Source: a bacterium
GTDB lineage: Bacteria; Actinomycetota; Acidimicrobiia; Acidimicrobiales; Ilumatobacteraceae
Length of the DNA: 64,000 bases
NCBI GenBank assembly: GCA_029977615.1
Contig: JAPOKO010000002.1
Location: 49,920-113,919, forward strand
Reading direction: 5' to 3'
Both the position numbers and the translations under genes were made by a program. Below the pieces are notes generated by a model. That model worked only from the letters and a program-made list of their open reading frames with translations. It had not been told where the DNA came from and did not search any database. Positions 62,830-64,000 of the stretch are shown here, in pieces. How positions within the stretch are numbered: position 1 is the first letter of the stretch; every line of letters begins with the position of its first letter.

Positions 62830-63880
62830 AGCGTCGTCGCTTTTTAGGCGCATTGTCGCCGCGTGCTTGTTCTTGTGATGTAGCCGAAGTCTTCGGCGCA
62901 TAACTTGCCAGTTGTTGCATTGACTGTTCAATGCATTGTTTCAACAGCACAGGGTAGGCAACCGCTTCACTGTCAACGTTGAGACCCATGTCTAGGCTGC
63001 CGTTGTAACTGAGCATGGTCAGGTTGAATGCAACTCCGCCTAGCGGCCCAAGTGGGTAGTTCTCTAGCACCAATGCACCACTGATGTACAGGGGTATTCC
63101 AGCGCCGCGCACGTTCGAAGTGGCGAAGTCGACCGTTTGGCTTTGGGTGCGTGCAATACGCGTGAGCACCGATGTTGGCAACAGACTGGACGCTGTTGCC
63201 AATGTGTCGAGCTGAGCGTTCTTCGAACCTTCGCGAGCCGAATTGACAAGCTCGTTAATGGCAGCGAAGCGTTCGGTAATGGGCATGTCACCGGTTGGCA
63301 CCAACATGCGTACCAATGTGAATGCATTTGCCCCAGAGTCTTCGTTTCGAGTGCTAATTGCCATGCTCGTGCGCAACGATTCCACTGGCGAACCAAGTTT
63401 GCGATGGTAATTGCCGGCTGCATCGGCAGCGGCAGTAAGAAATGCGGTGTTTAACTTGCCGCCAAGCGCACGAGAAGCGTCCATCATGGCGCGGTACGGA
63501 GCACGCAACGTTTCTGTTTGGCGTTGCAGTGAGCGTTGCGTCCACAGTGGCGAACGTGCTGGGTCGACGCTGTTCAATTCATTCAGCAATCCGCGCACTG
63601 TTGCTGCGGCTTGTGTGCCAAGTGCCGGCAATTGCGTTGGGTCTTGCAATAACTCGCGAACTTGGCGCAATGCGCCTAGCGGTGCGCGCATCACATCTTG
63701 AAACGACGAATTCAATAGATCGGAAGCAGATGTAGTGCTTGGCTCTGGTTCGCTAAACATCGACGGGTCAAGTGGTGGCGGTGGATTCGCATCTCGCTCA
63801 AGGTCAAGAAACTGCATCGACAGCGCTACGCCACCTTGACCATCGGTAATGGTGTGGTGCAACTTTTGAAAGGTCGGCTC
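62795..63880 (-). CDS. Wax ester synthase/acyl-CoA:diacylglycerol acyltransferase (WS/DGAT), partial
   Basis: The preserved part, about 361 residues, begins just before the catalytic motif KLHHTITDGQGG (H-H-x-x-x-D-G), and so lacks only the roughly 130-residue N-terminal part of a normal ~460-480-aa enzyme. Downstream are the LFNEPI-like and P-x-G-like segments of the C-terminal half (FATSNVRGAGIPLYISGALVLENYPLGPL). It makes wax esters or triacylglycerol. The frame is broken by a stop at 63881-63883, at the point where the sequence turns into an unrelated M20 gene. The C-terminus ends in a basic tail (KKRRRFRLAWWKKRSQ). Confidence 0.8.
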   Translation of the reverse strand, partial: EPTFQKLHHTITDGQGGVALSMQFLDLERDANPPPPLDPSMFSEPEPSTTSASDLLNSSFQDVMRAPLGALRQVRELLQDPTQLPALGTQAAATVRGLLNELNSVDPARSPLWTQRSLQRQTETLRAPYRAMMDASRALGGKLNTAFLTAAADAAGNYHRKLGSPVESLRTSMAISTRNEDSGANAFTLVRMLVPTGDMPITERFAAINELVNSAREGSKNAQLDTLATASSLLPTSVLTRIARTQSQTVDFATSNVRGAGIPLYISGALVLENYPLGPLGGVAFNLTMLSYNGSLDMGLNVDSEAVAYPVLLKQCIEQSMQQLASYAPKTSATSQEQARGDNAPKKRRRFRLAWWKKRSQ

Positions 63881-63998
63881 CTATCTTAGATCCACCTATA
63901 AAAAAATAAACTCCTGGAACTTTTTCCTGAAAGTAAGAAAAATCCTCAGCACCAGTAATTGCCTTCATTAGATTAACATTTTTTTCTCCATTAACTCT
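63873..63998 (-). pseudogene. M20 amidohydrolase fragment in AT-rich DNA at the window edge
   Basis: Reading the last bases on the minus strand gives RVNGEKNVNLMKAITG, then AEDFSYFQEKVPGVYFFIGG, the C-terminal signature of M20D amidohydrolases (A-E-D-F-S/A ... P-G-x-x-F-x-x-G), then SKIGADLSKVAPHH. The frame is open at the edge, so its N-terminal part lies beyond the window. The DNA is much richer in A and T than the rest. The M20 frame then runs into WS/DGAT sequence in a different frame, so this is most likely a chimeric join. Called pseudogene because the join destroys both genes; in the true genome each may be intact. Confidence 0.8.
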
Positions 63999-64000
63999 AT

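Overview
The window looks like about 64 kb of a streamlined, moderate-G+C (near 50% by eye, not counted) actinobacterium, most likely an aquatic Acidimicrobiia-type lineage reached by metagenomics. The actinobacterial evidence is direct: a four-cysteine WhiB protein, the mycothiol amidase Mca, the F420-biosynthesis enzyme CofC with several F420-type enzymes, a PafB/PafC WYL pair, the actinobacterial form of DapD, the tiny ribosomal protein bL37, a short HU followed by a free lysine/alanine-rich H1-like peptide, and Glf plus a GlfT2-like galactofuranosyltransferase. Assignment below phylum level is inference.

Layout. 1-4.9 kb: end of an MFS exporter, MscL, a membrane-anchored SGNH hydrolase, an F420-type LLM oxidoreductase, then class I fumarase with a thioredoxin-fold partner. 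4.9-13.4 kb: acyl-CoA/C4-C5 metabolism (CitE-type lyase, HAD hydrolase, long acyl-CoA dehydrogenase, MaoC hydratase) mixed with a YbhN-type membrane protein, MutY and small redox genes. 13.4-19.2 kb: ferredoxin, a secreted HNH protein with an internal duplication, bL37, a RecB-like nuclease, an OafA-type acyltransferase and tRNA-Leu(UAA). 19.2-31.4 kb: M20 peptidase, ArgG, glycosyltransferase plus L,D-transpeptidase, TetR, RarD, Pgi, PafBC, DEDD exonuclease and WhiB. 31.5-34.7 kb: PIN-PhoH ATPase, the only long non-coding stretch (about 560 bp, rich in inverted repeats), HU, the H1-like peptide, a textbook terminator, and CofC. 34.7-49 kb: GpsA, an unknown 425-aa protein, RNase HII, a sirtuin, MoeZ-like E1/rhodanese, Glf-GlfT, a SpoIID-SGNH-PG-binding secreted protein, an EamA exporter, a class II aldolase and an acyl-CoA mutase. 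49-63.9 kb: lysS-dapD-nitroreductase, biotin-dependent carboxylase alpha subunit divergent from birA, an LCP ligase, a PAS-GGDEF-EAL regulator, PEBP, Mca, ChbG, thermonuclease, LLM, SDR and a WS/DGAT gene. The final ~125 bases are AT-rich and encode part of an unrelated M20 amidohydrolase, so the right edge is probably a chimera.

How genes fit together. Biotin ligase sits 19 bp from its likely substrate, the biotinylated carboxylase subunit. That carboxylase with the acyl-CoA mutase can carry propionyl-CoA to succinyl-CoA, and CitE/MaoC/acyl-CoA dehydrogenase suit related acyl-CoA breakdown. Glf makes UDP-galactofuranose for GlfT; LCP, the L,D-transpeptidase and the SpoIID protein act on the wall. 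CofC supplies cofactor for the LLM and DDN-like enzymes.

Two genome-wide habits stand out. (1) At least 32 genes have a TANNNT hexamer ending exactly 6 or 7 nt before the start codon, the geometry of leaderless transcription; it was used here to choose many starts. (2) Of 15 convergent gene pairs, 10 overlap at their 3' ends and only one has a clear hairpin terminator. Against that compaction, the ~560-bp region before HU and the detached H1-like tail are the most interesting candidates for undescribed biology.
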